Shown: positions 36,064 to 46,069, counted from the stretch's first letter. The stretch: 64,000 nucleotides of DNA from UBA2561 sp964577275 (GCA_964577275.1 CAZNYR010000007.1:1-64000), one strand, 5' to 3'. The notes: a model not told the origin generated them from the letters alone. Made by a program: numbers and translations.

Positions 36064-38074
36064 ATGAAACGAAGCGTAAACTTTTTCGGCTTGGCGTTTC
36101 TGTTTGTCTTTTTGTTGGGTTCGACATCCCTGATAGCTCAGGATGACACCGCAGCAGAGGCAGATACAGCCAAGGAGAAGCAATCTGAAACGGTATATCG
36201 TCTTTATAAAGGTGATGTACAGCCCAAACGAGAGCGGATGCCTAATGTCATTAACAAATTGTTGTATGACGAATATTCGCCTGCGATTAGCCCTGATGGG
36301 AACACGTTGGTTTATCAATCAAATGAATCTGGTAAAAGCTGGAAAAAATTTCGATTGTGGGAATCTAAACGAAACGAACGAGGTTTCTGGACAGAACCTA
36401 AAGAAATCGAAGCGGTAAACAGCGAATTTGACGAAGGACAAGAAATCGGCGGAGCAAATATCTCGTATGATGGAGCAACGTTATTTTTCCACGTCATCAT
36501 GGAAGATGGGAACAGCGATATTTATGCTGCCACCCGCAAGAAAGACGAAAAAGGAAACTGGGGCGATTGGGAATCTCCCGCAAAGGTTTCTGGTGCGGTC
36601 AATTCGGATGATGCCGAAATGTTCCCTTCGGTTNNNNNNNNNNGATGGTGCTAAGATGTATTATACCTCGTATAATGCGGAAAGTGATACTGCCAAAACC
36701 TATCAGAAAGGTACCAAATGCTATAAATTAATGGTCTCGAATCGAGGTCTTGATGGAAGCTGGGGCAAAGGCGAAGAATTGCCAGACCCTATCAACGGTA
36801 GTTGCGATAAATATATACGAGTCATGCCTGATAATCAATCGGTATTTTTCTCTTCGACTCGTGGCGGTGGAAGCCCCAAAGATGCGGATGATTTCGATTT
36901 GTATTATGCTGAATTACAGCCCGGTAACGAATGGACTGAACCCAAACCCGTTGATATTTCTCCCTTAGTAAAATCGACACTTTATTCGTATCAACCTGAT
37001 ATGTTAATTTCGATTGCGCCACACGACAAGCCACACGTTTTAGCGTATTTTAGTGCTTATATGGGGGCTTCGCACGAAATTTTCAATATTCCTTTGAACA
37101 AGGAATTTGGTCCTAAAGAAATCTGTACGTTCCGAGGCGTAGTCATTGATTCGGCGGATAACAAGCCTTTGGAAGCCATTATCAAGCAAGAAAATGTTAC
37201 ACGAACTTGGTTAAGCCGAGAGTACAAAAATGAAATAGGACAGCCTTACCGAGAATACGAAGGCGGTGCGTTTTATTCTATCTTGACCGAAACCAACGTC
37301 TATAAATTCACAGTGGAAGCGGATGGCTATAAGCCTTACACATTTACGGCAGATTTGACCACGATGGACGAATGGACAGCCTGTGAGCGTGTTATCAAAA
37401 TGCAGAAAAAAGGCGTACTTGTCAATATCAAAATTGTGGATTTGATGGACGAAAGCGTTTATGTTGATGCACCTTTGACCGTAACAGACGAAAGTGGCAA
37501 AAAACAAGACGATGTAATCAAGAAAGGCGAAGGCAAGCACTTAGCAATTCTTGAGCCACGAGCCAAATACAAAGCTACGGCCAGCGAGTTGGAAATTGAC
37601 GAAGAAACAAAATACGAAGAAACTTCCGAAGAAATTGACCTGACAAATGCCAAAGAAGGTGAAGAAGTAAATGTGATTATCCGAATGAGCAACATTCCTG
37701 ATGTTCAGTTCGATAACGTAAACTTTAATACCGCTCGACCTCGTTCCCTGAACGGCGCAGAGTTGGATGTGTCTATTTCGCAGATTGCAAAGTCAATCGA
37801 AACTTGTAATACGGTCGTGGCGTTCTTGAATGATTATCCGCCTGCTCGTATCAAAATCGAAGCACATACCGATAGTCGGGGTAGCGATAATATGAACCAA
37901 GGTCTTTCGGAAAGACGAGCCGCTGCCGTCAAAAAATACTTAGTCGATAAAGGCATTGCCGAATCTCGAATCGAGGTAGAGGCTTTCGGTGAGAAATCGC
38001 CAATGGTGCCAAACGACAATGCAAACAACATGGCGTTGAACAGACGTGTAATGTTCAAAGTATTGAAAAAATAA
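36064..38074 (+). CDS. OmpA-family protein with N-terminal propeller repeats and carboxypeptidase-regulatory-like domain (interrupted by assembly gap)
   Basis: About 668 residues once the ten N at 36634-36643 are ignored. Left part: a signal peptide (about 1-27, ending in LIAQ) and PD40-type blades (SPAISPDGNTLVYQSNESGK, GANISYDGATLFF, AEMFPSV). Right part: DGAKMYYTSYN continues a blade, then more blades (DNQSVFFSSTRGG), a CarboxypepD-like domain (about 345-430) and an OmpA peptidoglycan-binding domain (IKIEAHTDSRGSDN, LSERRAAAVKKYL) at the end. The 10-N placeholder puts the halves in different frames. A missing length divisible by three, for example six bases completing SxDG, would restore one frame. 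It should anchor the outer membrane to the cell wall; such proteins accompany gliding/T9SS or surface systems in Bacteroidota. Confidence 0.9.
36634..36643. other. Assembly gap (ten N) inside the OmpA-family gene
   Basis: Ten unspecified bases of placeholder length. They break the reading frame of the surrounding gene. Confidence 0.95.
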
Positions 38075-38092
38075 GTTTGACATAAACTTTAT

Positions 38093-38130
38093 AAAAAAAA
38101 GATAGCTCCAAAAAAGGCTATCTTTTTTTT
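38093..38130. terminator. Bidirectional terminator
   Basis: A8-GATAGC pairs with GCTATC-T8 around a 10-nt loop, between the convergent OmpA-family gene and methyltransferase gene. Confidence 0.85.
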
Positions 38131-38138
38131 GGCTTATG

Positions 38139-38891
38139 CTATTTCTGGACAATAAAAATCATGCGGTCAGAGGTTTGGGCATCAAATTTTTGGAGGGCAT
38201 AATCGCCAAAAATTGCACATTTTTGACAAGAATCCAATGGTTTTAGACCCGACTGCTCGAAATAATGTACAAATTGCTCACGTTTGATAGCCATGACACG
38301 CTCCGCAAAATGATAATGTTTGCTTTGGTATTCAAAATTAATCGTTTTGATAATCTGCTCATGTTCTACTTTTTTACGAATCTCAAAATCAATTCCATCA
38401 ATTTTTTTGACTTCGTAAGGGATTAATTCTCGAATGACTTTTTCGGTATTGAAAAAATCCAAAACCAACCGACCGCCTTTTTTTAGGCTTTGTGCCGTTG
38501 CCGAAATTGCGCTTAGATTTTCTTTTTCGGTCGCAAAATACCCGAAACTGGTAAACATATTCAGCACATAATCAAATGAATCTGCCCGAAAAACGTTCCG
38601 CATATCATGTCGAGCAAACTCAAGACGGTCATTTTCAAACTGTTTGGCAAAATTGATACTCTCTTCCGATAAGTCCACGCCGACCGTATCAAAACCTAAT
38701 TTATTGAGATAAATGGAATGTCGTCCTTTTCCGCAGGCTAAATCTAAAATTTTATCATCCTCCTGAAAATCAAGGTATTGACTGAGATTTTGCATAAAAG
38801 ATTGCGCCTCAGAATCATCCCGATTTTGATATAAAATATGGTAAAATGGGGAATTGAACCACTCATCAAACCATTCTTTTCTGTTTGGCAT
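38139..38891 (-). CDS. Class I SAM-dependent methyltransferase
   Basis: 250 residues, cytoplasmic. The SAM-binding motif I is ILDLACGKGRHSIYLNKLG (about 52-70), followed by the acidic strand end VGVDLSEESINFA, motif VLNMFTSFGYF and a strand LKKGGRLVLDFFN. The N-terminus (KEWFDEWFNSPFYHILYQNR) is characteristic of a Bacteroidota group of small-molecule or unknown-substrate methyltransferases. The substrate is not readable. It is leftward, 118 bp from the start-distal HAD gene, and shares the terminator at 38093-38130 with the convergent OmpA-family gene. Confidence 0.88.
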   Translation of the reverse strand: MPNRKEWFDEWFNSPFYHILYQNRDDSEAQSFMQNLSQYLDFQEDDKILDLACGKGRHSIYLNKLGFDTVGVDLSEESINFAKQFENDRLEFARHDMRNVFRADSFDYVLNMFTSFGYFATEKENLSAISATAQSLKKGGRLVLDFFNTEKVIRELIPYEVKKIDGIDFEIRKKVEHEQIIKTINFEYQSKHYHFAERVMAIKREQFVHYFEQSGLKPLDSCQKCAIFGDYALQKFDAQTSDRMIFIVQK

Positions 38892-39009
38892 TGTTCTTTG
38901 GATTTGTCGTTATTTTGAACAAATCTAAGTTAAATCAGGATAAAAATGTTTTTAAAATTGTATCAAGCCCTGAATTTTGTGTGTGGTAACAAGGTCATTT
39001 ATCGAAAAT

Positions 39010-39675
39010 TTAAGCGTTTGATTTTTCGGTCAGTTCATAAATCGCCTGTTCTAATTCCTGATAATGATGCACGATTTTATCGGCAAGGCTCAAATCCTGT
39101 GTTCCAGAATTGGGATTCTGAAAACCAATGCACCACATTCCAGCAGATTTGGCGGCTTTTACGCCATTTGCCGCATCTTCGATGACCAAACAATTTTTGG
39201 GCGGCGTTGAAATACGCTCGGATGCTAACAAAAAAATATCGGGCTTGGGTTTGGAATACGGAACTTCCTGCCCGCTGGTTTGTTTGGAAAAGTATTTTTT
39301 GAGGGCATATTTTTCTAAAACTATCGTAATATTTTCCAGAGAGGATGAAGAAGCAACCGATAAAGTATATTTTTGGGCTAATTTTTGCAAAACAGGTTTT
39401 ACACCTTCGACCAAAGGAATTTCGTTTGTGTTGGCTAAAATATTTCGGTAAGTATCCTTTTTGCGCTTTACCATTTCGGATACCGATGGCATAAAACCAT
39501 ATTTTTTTTTGAGCATCGCCCATGTATTTTGGGAGGACATCCCGACCATGCTCATGTGTTCTTGGTAAGAAATGTGAAGTCCAACTTGCTGATAGAGTTG
39601 CTGTTCGATGCGTTTGTGCGTGGGTTCGCTATCGACCAATACGCCATCCATATCAAAAATTAAGGAAGTTATCAT
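39010..39675 (-). CDS. HAD-family phosphatase / beta-phosphoglucomutase-like
   Basis: 221 residues from the ATG at 39675, chosen because it places the catalytic motif FDMDGVLVDSEP near the N-terminus as in the family; the open frame extends upstream to 39753. The other HAD motifs are visible: VASSSSLENI (motif II), KPKPDIFLLA (motif III Lys) and VIEDAANGVKAAKSAGM (motif IV). A helical cap lies between motifs I and II. Members dephosphorylate sugar phosphates or isomerise glucose-1-phosphates; the specific substrate is unknown. It is transcribed leftward after dnaN, but a hairpin (39752-39787) separates them. Confidence 0.88.
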   Translation of the reverse strand: MITSLIFDMDGVLVDSEPTHKRIEQQLYQQVGLHISYQEHMSMVGMSSQNTWAMLKKKYGFMPSVSEMVKRKKDTYRNILANTNEIPLVEGVKPVLQKLAQKYTLSVASSSSLENITIVLEKYALKKYFSKQTSGQEVPYSKPKPDIFLLASERISTPPKNCLVIEDAANGVKAAKSAGMWCIGFQNPNSGTQDLSLADKIVHHYQELEQAIYELTEKSNA

Positions 39676-39751
39676 GATAGAATTAGGAAGTTTGGTAAGG
39701 ATTCGTTCGGAACGAAAGTACAAACTTTTCGGATGCCACACCTTCTGAAGC

Positions 39752-39787
39752 AAAAAAAACCGCCAACTTTGAAAAAAATTGGCGGTT
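39752..39787 (-). terminator. Terminator of dnaN
   Basis: ACCGCCAA and TTGGCGGT form a perfect 8-bp stem (39759-39766 / 39779-39786). On the minus strand it is followed by a T run (39752-39758). It sits 25 bp after the dnaN stop. Confidence 0.75.
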
Positions 39788-39811
39788 GCAATCCTATTTT
39801 ATAGGAAACGA

Positions 39812-40954
39812 TTAATAATAATTGCCCAACATGACAGGCATAATGAGCATCAAAATATCTTCATCGCCTTCGGTTTCGTGAGGCTGAAGCAATGCCGCCC
39901 GATTGGGTTCGGAGAAGTGCATCACGATTTTATCAGAATTTAAATTGCTCAAACCTTCAATCAAGAATTTGGCATTGAACCCAATTTCGAGAGCTTCATC
40001 GGCTTGGGTTTCGTATTCGCAGAAAAGTTTTTCGGAGGCTTCGTTCGAGAAATCGGTGTCTTCGGCAGATACCAACAAATCGTTTGCCTCAATTTTGAGT
40101 CGAATTTGGTTGGTGGATTTATTGGCATAAATCGAAATTCGTTTCAGACAATCCACAAATTCGCGCCGTCCGATGCGTAAGGTTTTATCATTATCCAAAG
40201 GGATAACATTCTCATAATCAGGGAATTTTTCATCAATTAGCCGACACGTCATTTTGATATTATTAAAATTAAAGGAGGCGTGTTGGTCATTAAAAATCAG
40301 ATGCAAAGGCGTATCATCCGAAGGCAAACTTTTTTTCAAGATATTGAGTGCCTTGCGAGGGATAATAAATTCTTTTTGCTCGGCATCCGAAGTAGTATCA
40401 AGTCGTTTGTAGCGCATCAGGCGATGTCCGTCTGTGGCAACAAAAGCTGATTGACTGGGCGAAATATTGACATAAACCCCGTTCATGGCGGGTTTCATCT
40501 CATCGGTCGAAGTNNNNNNNNNNAAAAGCGTATAAGCCACAGCACTGGAAATGACTTCCGAAATCAATTCGGCAACTTGTGTATTTTCCAATTCGGGGAT
40601 TCTGGGAAAATCGATGGCGTTTTCGCCTGCCAGACGATATTTGCCGTTTGCCGAAAAAATCTGCACCACAAAATCCTCTTCATCCAAGGAAATCGTAACG
40701 GGTTGTTCGGGCAGATTCCGAAGCGTATCCGAAAGCATTTTGGCGGGAATTGCCACGCTTCCTTCGCGCTCCACATCCACAGAAAGCTCCGAAACAATGG
40801 TTACTTGCAAATCTGAAGCCGTAACGGATAATTTACCATCCTGAACCTCAAACAGAAAATTCTCCAAAATCGGAACGACAGGATTGTTTGGGATGGCACC
40901 ATCCAATGCCGAAATTTGTTTAAGTAATGTAGAAGACGAAACAACGAATTTCAT
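39812..40954 (-). CDS. dnaN: DNA polymerase III beta sliding clamp (contains assembly gap)
   Basis: About 376-380 residues, the usual clamp length. The start MKFVVSSSTLLKQISALDGA, and the segments VTASDLQVTIVSEL, ISLDEEDFVVQIFSANGKYR, DEMKPAMNGVYVNI, FVATDGHRLMRYKR, FLIEGLSNLNSDKIVMHF and the C-terminal LIMPVMLGNYY, identify the clamp. Ten N (40514-40523) interrupt the second domain after VAYTL. The frame happens to stay open across the placeholder, but comparison with other clamps (TLFA then STDEM) suggests only about four bases are missing. It tethers the replicative polymerase to DNA. dnaA is not adjacent; the oriC candidate is 13 kb to the left. Confidence 0.96.
   Translation of the reverse strand: MKFVVSSSTLLKQISALDGAIPNNPVVPILENFLFEVQDGKLSVTASDLQVTIVSELSVDVEREGSVAIPAKMLSDTLRNLPEQPVTISLDEEDFVVQIFSANGKYRLAGENAIDFPRIPELENTQVAELISEVISSAVAYTLXXXXTSTDEMKPAMNGVYVNISPSQSAFVATDGHRLMRYKRLDTTSDAEQKEFIIPRKALNILKKSLPSDDTPLHLIFNDQHASFNFNNIKMTCRLIDEKFPDYENVIPLDNDKTLRIGRREFVDCLKRISIYANKSTNQIRLKIEANDLLVSAEDTDFSNEASEKLFCEYETQADEALEIGFNAKFLIEGLSNLNSDKIVMHFSEPNRAALLQPHETEGDEDILMLIMPVMLGNYY
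40514..40523. other. Assembly gap (ten N) inside dnaN
   Basis: Placeholder of ten unspecified bases within the beta-clamp gene. Confidence 0.95.
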
Positions 40955-41113
40955 GGTTTATCACATTTATTGTTGATGTATATTATTGGTAGTCAGTACT
41001 TAACAAAAACAAACGAGAAGTCCTGATTTTATGTCCAAAAAAGAATCCAAATCTACGAATTTTATGGCAGTTTTGGAAAAATCAGGCATTCAAATCCTAT
41101 GATTTTTGACCCT

Positions 41114-42193
41114 TTAGCGCGGTACGGTTTTGTACAAAATTCCTGTAATAAACGTAAAAACGATACGAGGCAACCACGCTGCAATTTGGGGGTCGAGCGT
41201 GCCAGCTTGTCCCATGCTGCGGGTCATTCGCACAAACGTAATGAACATAAATGCCAGCAAAAAACCAAAGGCAATTTGCATTCCGATACCTTGACGGGAC
41301 TTGCGCGCTGATAAAATTACGCCCATTGCCGTCAGGATAATTATCGTAAATGGATAGGTATAACGTTCATATTTTTCGACCTCAAAAATCCCAATTTTGG
41401 TATTTCCGCGCGCCAACTGCAAGGTGATGTAGTCGTCCAGTTCGGGAAGCGTAAGTGTTTCGTGCAGCAAGTGTTTGCTCTCAAAATCTTTGGGGCGCAT
41501 ATGAAGTGTGGTATCCATATTGCGCCCAGATTCGAGCCGCTCGATTTCGCCCCGAAAGATATGCCGTTTGTAGCTTTCGATATGCCATTTGGTTTTGGCA
41601 CTGTCCCATTCGATGCGAGGCGCAGAAAGTTTTTCGACCAAATTGCCGTCAATAATTTTTTCAATCGTAAACAAATACCCCGTATTCGTAATATTATTAT
41701 AGTTTTGTAGATATACAAATGTATTCGGAGCGACCTTAATATGGACGTTGCGTTGGTCAAAATAATATTGTTTTTTCAGATATTCCACCTCAAACGCCAC
41801 GCGCGTCTTGTTGGCTTTGGGAATTATCCAGCCTGTCATCCCAAAAGTGAGTATGGCTAATAAAATCGCCCCCATCATGTATGGCATCATAATACGCCGA
41901 AAGCTCGTGCCGTTTGATAATATCGCCACGATTTCCGTCCGAGATGCCAGTTGAGCGGTCATAAAAACGGTCGCAATAAAAACCGTTACCGGACTTAATA
42001 AATTCGTGATATTCAGAAAGAAGTTAAAATAATAATCCACCAAAATCGAATACGTACTTAGGTCTGGATGCTGGATAAAATCATCACTTTTTTCGCCATA
42101 ATCAATTACACAAATAATGGCATTCAGAATCAAAACCACAAACAAAACCGTCCGAAGAAATTTGAATAAAATATAGCGGTCAATTAATTTCAT
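41114..42193 (-). CDS. LptF/LptG-family LPS export permease (YjgP/YjgQ)
   Basis: 359 residues from the ATG at 42193 (MKLIDRYILFKFLRTVLFVV), the standard start of this family; the open frame extends upstream to 42244. Features are an N-terminal helix pair, the stretch LLSPVTVFIATVFMTAQLAS with RTEIVAILSNGTSFRRIMMP (coupling helix), a periplasmic beta-jellyroll (about 100-250), and three C-terminal helices. The complex LptB2FG extracts lipopolysaccharide from the inner membrane toward LptC/A/D. Bacteroidota usually have two such genes, and which of LptF or LptG this is cannot be decided here. It is leftward, between dnaN and the PKD protein gene. Confidence 0.9.
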   Translation of the reverse strand: MKLIDRYILFKFLRTVLFVVLILNAIICVIDYGEKSDDFIQHPDLSTYSILVDYYFNFFLNITNLLSPVTVFIATVFMTAQLASRTEIVAILSNGTSFRRIMMPYMMGAILLAILTFGMTGWIIPKANKTRVAFEVEYLKKQYYFDQRNVHIKVAPNTFVYLQNYNNITNTGYLFTIEKIIDGNLVEKLSAPRIEWDSAKTKWHIESYKRHIFRGEIERLESGRNMDTTLHMRPKDFESKHLLHETLTLPELDDYITLQLARGNTKIGIFEVEKYERYTYPFTIIILTAMGVILSARKSRQGIGMQIAFGFLLAFMFITFVRMTRSMGQAGTLDPQIAAWLPRIVFTFITGILYKTVPR

Positions 42194-42287
42194 ATAACTT
42201 ATATATTTGATAATCAAGGAGTTCGTCTGATAAAAATTGCCCACGTATATCCGAGCAGAAAAAAACGTGAAAGTAAGAACCTATGAT

Positions 42288-43073
42288 TTAGCGTACCACG
42301 ACCCATTTTGATTTTTGGGTTTTTGAGCCGTCTTTTCGGATGGCTTTGAGCCTGACTTCGTAATTGCCTGCCGTCAGGAAAGTATGCGAAGGATTTGATT
42401 CGTCCGATTTATCGCCATCGCCAAAATCCCAGAAATACGCCACTGCATTTTTGGAAAGGTTCTGAAACTGAATTTCGCAAGGCGCATAACAGCCGTTATT
42501 TTCCATCTCAAAATTGACCGCCATTTCTGCCTTTGTCGTACTTTCGGGGTCGGTTTGTGCTTCCTCAACAGTCGAAATCAGGGCAGTATCCGAGTTCATT
42601 TCGGCTAAGGAATCAGTTTGTGTTTCGGGATTGAGTTGTTTTTCCAACGCTGATTTTTGGGCATCCGAAGGCGCATCCGTAAATTTTACTTCCGTAATGA
42701 AATATTTGGTTTCGCCTCGTAATTTGATGAGCATAAATTTTTCGCTATACAATACTTGCACCTTCAAATTATTGACCATTGCCGAATCCAATTGGCGTAA
42801 TACGTCTTCTTCGGACGCATCCACCGAAAACTCCCATACGGTCGAAAGTCCTTGTCCCTGCGTGGATTTGGAGTGTCCCAACGATTCCATATTCAGTTCG
42901 CCTTCCCATGTTTTGAATAGGATTCCCTTGTTACTCAATTTGATAATTCGTCCTGTTCGGCTGCCATCGCTGTACGAGGCGTTCCACAAAATTGCTCCAG
43001 AACCCAATCCCAAGACCAAAATAACAAGAATAAAAATGATGAAAAACTTACGCAATTTGTTTGATTTTGCCAT
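42288..43073 (-). CDS. Membrane-anchored protein with C-terminal PKD domain
   Basis: 261 residues. An N-terminal membrane helix (about 8-31, FFIIFILVILVLGLGSGAIL) is followed by YSDGSRTGRIIKLSNKGILF and KTWEGELNM, a motif block found in a widespread Bacteroidota family often mislabelled 6-phosphogluconate dehydrogenase. A Ser/Thr/Glu-rich linker (about 135-180) leads to a PKD domain (about 185-261; VAYFWDFGDGDKSDESNPSH, then TFLTAGNYEVRLKA). The PKD module suggests an extracytoplasmic location and binding role. No dehydrogenase motif is present. It is 94 bp upstream of the LptF/G permease start on the same strand; co-transcription is possible. Confidence 0.75.
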   Translation of the reverse strand: MAKSNKLRKFFIIFILVILVLGLGSGAILWNASYSDGSRTGRIIKLSNKGILFKTWEGELNMESLGHSKSTQGQGLSTVWEFSVDASEEDVLRQLDSAMVNNLKVQVLYSEKFMLIKLRGETKYFITEVKFTDAPSDAQKSALEKQLNPETQTDSLAEMNSDTALISTVEEAQTDPESTTKAEMAVNFEMENNGCYAPCEIQFQNLSKNAVAYFWDFGDGDKSDESNPSHTFLTAGNYEVRLKAIRKDGSKTQKSKWVVVR

Positions 43074-43228
43074 GATTATGTTATTAATTTAATAAATTGT
43101 TTGAATCAAAATAAAGACTACCCGTAATACCTTGCTACGAAATAAAAATATTTTCGGAAAAATACACCAAAAATGTGCTTTTTTGCGAAAAACCCGTTAT
43201 TTTTGGCAAAATTAATCTTTTAAAAATC

Positions 43229-43453
43229 ATGGCAACAGTAATTCTAACGATGGCAGTGGTGGGGACTTTTTTCGTCTTGATGGCGGTGCGTCTGATTTTT
43301 ATCAAAAATGGTGAATTTAAAGGAACTTGCGCCACACAAAATCCTTACCTCAAAAATGCAGGAATCAAATGTGCGTGTGGCAAAGAACCCGGCACCTGCG
43401 ATACGGATGATACCTCTTCCGATGCCTTCCAAAAAGCGATGGCAACTCGATAA
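43229..43453 (+). CDS. Small membrane protein with Cys-rich soluble tail
   Basis: 74 residues from the ATG at 43229. One membrane helix (ILTMAVVGTFFVLMAVRLIF) is followed by KNGEFKGTCATQNP and a cysteine-rich segment IKCACGKEPGTC. Four cysteines in a KGxC...CxC...C pattern recur in small 'membrane or secreted' proteins of Bacteroidota, sometimes encoded near Na+-translocating NQR or ApbE genes; none is adjacent here. The cysteines may bind a metal or cofactor. A terminator follows at 43504-43541. Confidence 0.7.
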   Translation: MATVILTMAVVGTFFVLMAVRLIFIKNGEFKGTCATQNPYLKNAGIKCACGKEPGTCDTDDTSSDAFQKAMATR

Positions 43454-43503
43454 CGATTCTAAAATTTCAAATATATTTTTTCATAGCTTTTATATTTTTG
43501 GGT

Positions 43504-43541
43504 AAACTTGTTGGACTAAGTTCAGCAAGTTTCTTTTTTTT
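43504..43541 (+). terminator. Rho-independent terminator after the small Cys-rich gene
   Basis: AAACTTGTTGGA pairs with TTCAGCAAGTTT (one G-U, one weak pair) around CTAAG, followed by a run of T. Confidence 0.7.
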
Positions 43542-43581
43542 TGACTAAAATGAGGCAATCTTGCACTTGCCAAAATTTTCG

Positions 43582-43612
43582 TTTCATTCTCCGCTCAAAT
43601 TCCCTAAATTTG
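43582..43612 (+). promoter_or_regulatory. Putative promoter of the TonB-dependent receptor gene
   Basis: TTTC at 43582-43585, a 19-bp spacer and TAAATTTG at 43605-43612 fit the Bacteroidota -33/-7 consensus (TTTG, N19-20, TAnnTTTG). Transcription would start about 35 nt before the ATG at 43655. Confidence 0.45.
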
Positions 43613-43654
43613 CGACCACATTCCTCGAAAAATTGTGAATAATTCAAAATTACC

Positions 43655-46069
43655 ATGAAAAAAATTTGTACGCTACTTTTATGTTTCATCATCAATATGG
43701 GTGCAATTTTAGCCCAACATATCCAAATTTTGGCACAATCTGACCGAAGACCCCTTGAAAATGTATTGATTCATAATCAAGATACCTCCAAAAGTATGAT
43801 TACTGATGTAAATGGCAAGGCGGATATTTCCCAATTTGATGCGCTCGAAATGCTCTATTTTTCGCACGTCATTTATGCCGCACAGCGCATGACGAAAAAT
43901 ACCTTAGCCACACAAAATTACAACCTATATTTGACCGAAAAACTTACGTATTTGGATGAAATTGTTTTTTCGGCAGATAAATCTGAAGTCAAAAAATCTG
44001 ATTTACCAATTCGGTTAGAAACTTTAACTGCCCAACAAATTCGCTTAGGAAATCCACAAACTTCTGCCGATTTATTATCCCAAAGTGGGGCGGTTTTTGT
44101 CCAGAAAAGTCAGGCAGGCGGTGGCAGTCCTATTTTGCGTGGGTTCGAGGCGAATCGTGTCTTGTTGGTCATTGACGGTATTCGGATGAATAATGCCATT
44201 TATCGGAGCGGACACCTACAAAATGTCATCACCATAGACCCCAATATTATTGAACGATTGGAAGTCGTATTTGGCTCAAGTTCAGTGATTTATGGAAGCG
44301 ATGCACTCGGTGGCGTGATGCACTTTTATACACGAACTCCCGAAATCTTACAGCCCAATTTTGACCTGCATGGCGGCGGATTTGTGCGTTATGCTTCCGC
44401 AAATCAGGAGCAAACCATCGGCGCAGATTTGGAATACAGCAAAGGAAAATGGGCGGGCTTGACACATTTTACTGCCAGTAATTTTGGCGACATCAAAACA
44501 GGCAAAAATGGCAATCCAAAACATCTCGAAATCTGGCAACGAAAACATTACCAATCCTTTGAAAATCAGAAAGATACAACTCATTTGAATCCCAATCCTT
44601 TCCGACAAATCGGCACGGCATATCGTCAATGGGATTTGATGCAAAAAGTAGTTTATGAGCCGCACGATAACAATCGGTACAGCCTCAATTTTCAGTATTC
44701 GACCTCCTCGAATGTCCCTCGTTATGAGCGACTTACCGAATATTCTGGCAATAATTTACGACACGCCGAATGGCATTATACACCCCAAAAACGCCTTTTA
44801 ATTTCGGCACGAGCCGATTTTAAGGATTTGAGCCATTTTTATGACCGTGCTTCCGTCATTTTGGGCGTTCAACACCTCGAAGAGGGACGAATAACGAGGC
44901 GATTTGGCGAAACGACACGAAATGTGCGCACCGAAAAGGTGGGCGTATATTCCATGAACATTGATTTGACCAAAAAGATAAAGAACAAACACCATTTTAG
45001 TTACGGTTTAGAAAGTTATTATAATAAAGTAATTTCAACGGCTTATACCGAAACTATTTTTGGGGGCGAGCGAGGGCAGTTATCCACTCGTTATCCCGAT
45101 GGCGGCAGCGAAATGCAAAGTTTTTCGTTGTACCTGAATCATCGCCAAAAAATAGGACAATATCCCGAAAAAATACAATTTATATTTTCGCAGGGTTTGC
45201 GTTATAATTATATTTCTTTGGCTTCTCGTTTTGAGGATAAAACATTTTTTCCCTTGCCTTTTGACGAGGCAGTTTTGAATAATAATGCTTTGAGCGGAAG
45301 TCTGGGCGGTGTATTGAAATTTGCTGATAATCTGGGCATTACGATGAATATTTCCACAGGTTTTCGCACACCGAATGTCGATGATATGGGGAAAGTATTT
45401 GATTCAGAACCGGGAACAGTCATTGTCCCAAATCCGAATCTAAAACCCGAACATACCTACAATTTTGAGGCAGGCATTCGAGGTAAAATTCTTAAAAAAG
45501 TACAATTTAATATTTCTGGATTTTATACCCTTTTGACCCGTGCGATTGTCCGAAGTCAATTTCTATTTAATGGACAAGATTCGATACAATATGATGGGGT
45601 TTTGAGTCTGGTTTTGGCGAATGTGAATGCTGACCGTGCCGTCATTCAGGGCTGGCAGGTGGATATATCGCATCCGATAGGGCAATTTTTGGAGCTAAGA
45701 CACCAAATGGCGCAAACTTTTGGCTCGATTACCTCCCGAAATGAACCTTTGGCACACATCCCGCCACTTTATGGCAAAAGTGCCTTAGTTTGGAATTATC
45801 GAAAGTGGAATAGTGAACTTTTCGTGCAATATAACGGCAAAAAATCACTCGAAACATACAGCCCATCCAGTACTGACAGATTGTATTTGGCGACTCCAGA
45901 AGGAATGCCCGCTTGGGCAACGTGGAATTATCGACTCACGTATCGTTTCAAAAATCTGACGGCGCAGGCTTCGGTAGAAAATATATTGGATAGGCATTAT
46001 CGGGTATTTGCTTCGGGTTTGAGTGCGATGGGGCGAAATGTCGTGCTATCTTTGCGAGGCGATTTCTAA
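43655..46069 (+). CDS. TonB-dependent outer-membrane receptor (heme/siderophore-type)
   Basis: 804 residues. A signal peptide (about 1-20, ending in ILAQ) is followed by a short carboxypeptidase-like domain (about 22-95; RPLENVLIHNQDT, TDVNGKADI), a plug domain (about 115-235; GGGSPILRGFEANRVLLVID, then GIRMNNAIYRSGHLQNV and GSSSVIYGSDALGGVMHFYT) and a large beta barrel ending in a terminal aromatic strand (MGRNVVLSLRGDF). The plug motif resembles hemoglobin/heme and vitamin-type receptors; the ligand is not certain. Energy comes from TonB-ExbBD encoded elsewhere. It is a single gene with its own likely promoter. Confidence 0.92.
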   Translation: MKKICTLLLCFIINMGAILAQHIQILAQSDRRPLENVLIHNQDTSKSMITDVNGKADISQFDALEMLYFSHVIYAAQRMTKNTLATQNYNLYLTEKLTYLDEIVFSADKSEVKKSDLPIRLETLTAQQIRLGNPQTSADLLSQSGAVFVQKSQAGGGSPILRGFEANRVLLVIDGIRMNNAIYRSGHLQNVITIDPNIIERLEVVFGSSSVIYGSDALGGVMHFYTRTPEILQPNFDLHGGGFVRYASANQEQTIGADLEYSKGKWAGLTHFTASNFGDIKTGKNGNPKHLEIWQRKHYQSFENQKDTTHLNPNPFRQIGTAYRQWDLMQKVVYEPHDNNRYSLNFQYSTSSNVPRYERLTEYSGNNLRHAEWHYTPQKRLLISARADFKDLSHFYDRASVILGVQHLEEGRITRRFGETTRNVRTEKVGVYSMNIDLTKKIKNKHHFSYGLESYYNKVISTAYTETIFGGERGQLSTRYPDGGSEMQSFSLYLNHRQKIGQYPEKIQFIFSQGLRYNYISLASRFEDKTFFPLPFDEAVLNNNALSGSLGGVLKFADNLGITMNISTGFRTPNVDDMGKVFDSEPGTVIVPNPNLKPEHTYNFEAGIRGKILKKVQFNISGFYTLLTRAIVRSQFLFNGQDSIQYDGVLSLVLANVNADRAVIQGWQVDISHPIGQFLELRHQMAQTFGSITSRNEPLAHIPPLYGKSALVWNYRKWNSELFVQYNGKKSLETYSPSSTDRLYLATPEGMPAWATWNYRLTYRFKNLTAQASVENILDRHYRVFASGLSAMGRNVVLSLRGDF

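Noticed and set aside
36428..38074. A separate gene starting inside the OmpA-family gene
   Set aside because: Its first 68 residues are an out-of-frame reading of the propeller region. The apparent start is a product of the ten-N placeholder.
42288..43073. 6-phosphogluconate dehydrogenase, a label often attached to this N-terminal family
   Set aside because: No Rossmann or dehydrogenase motif is present; the protein is a membrane-anchored PKD protein.
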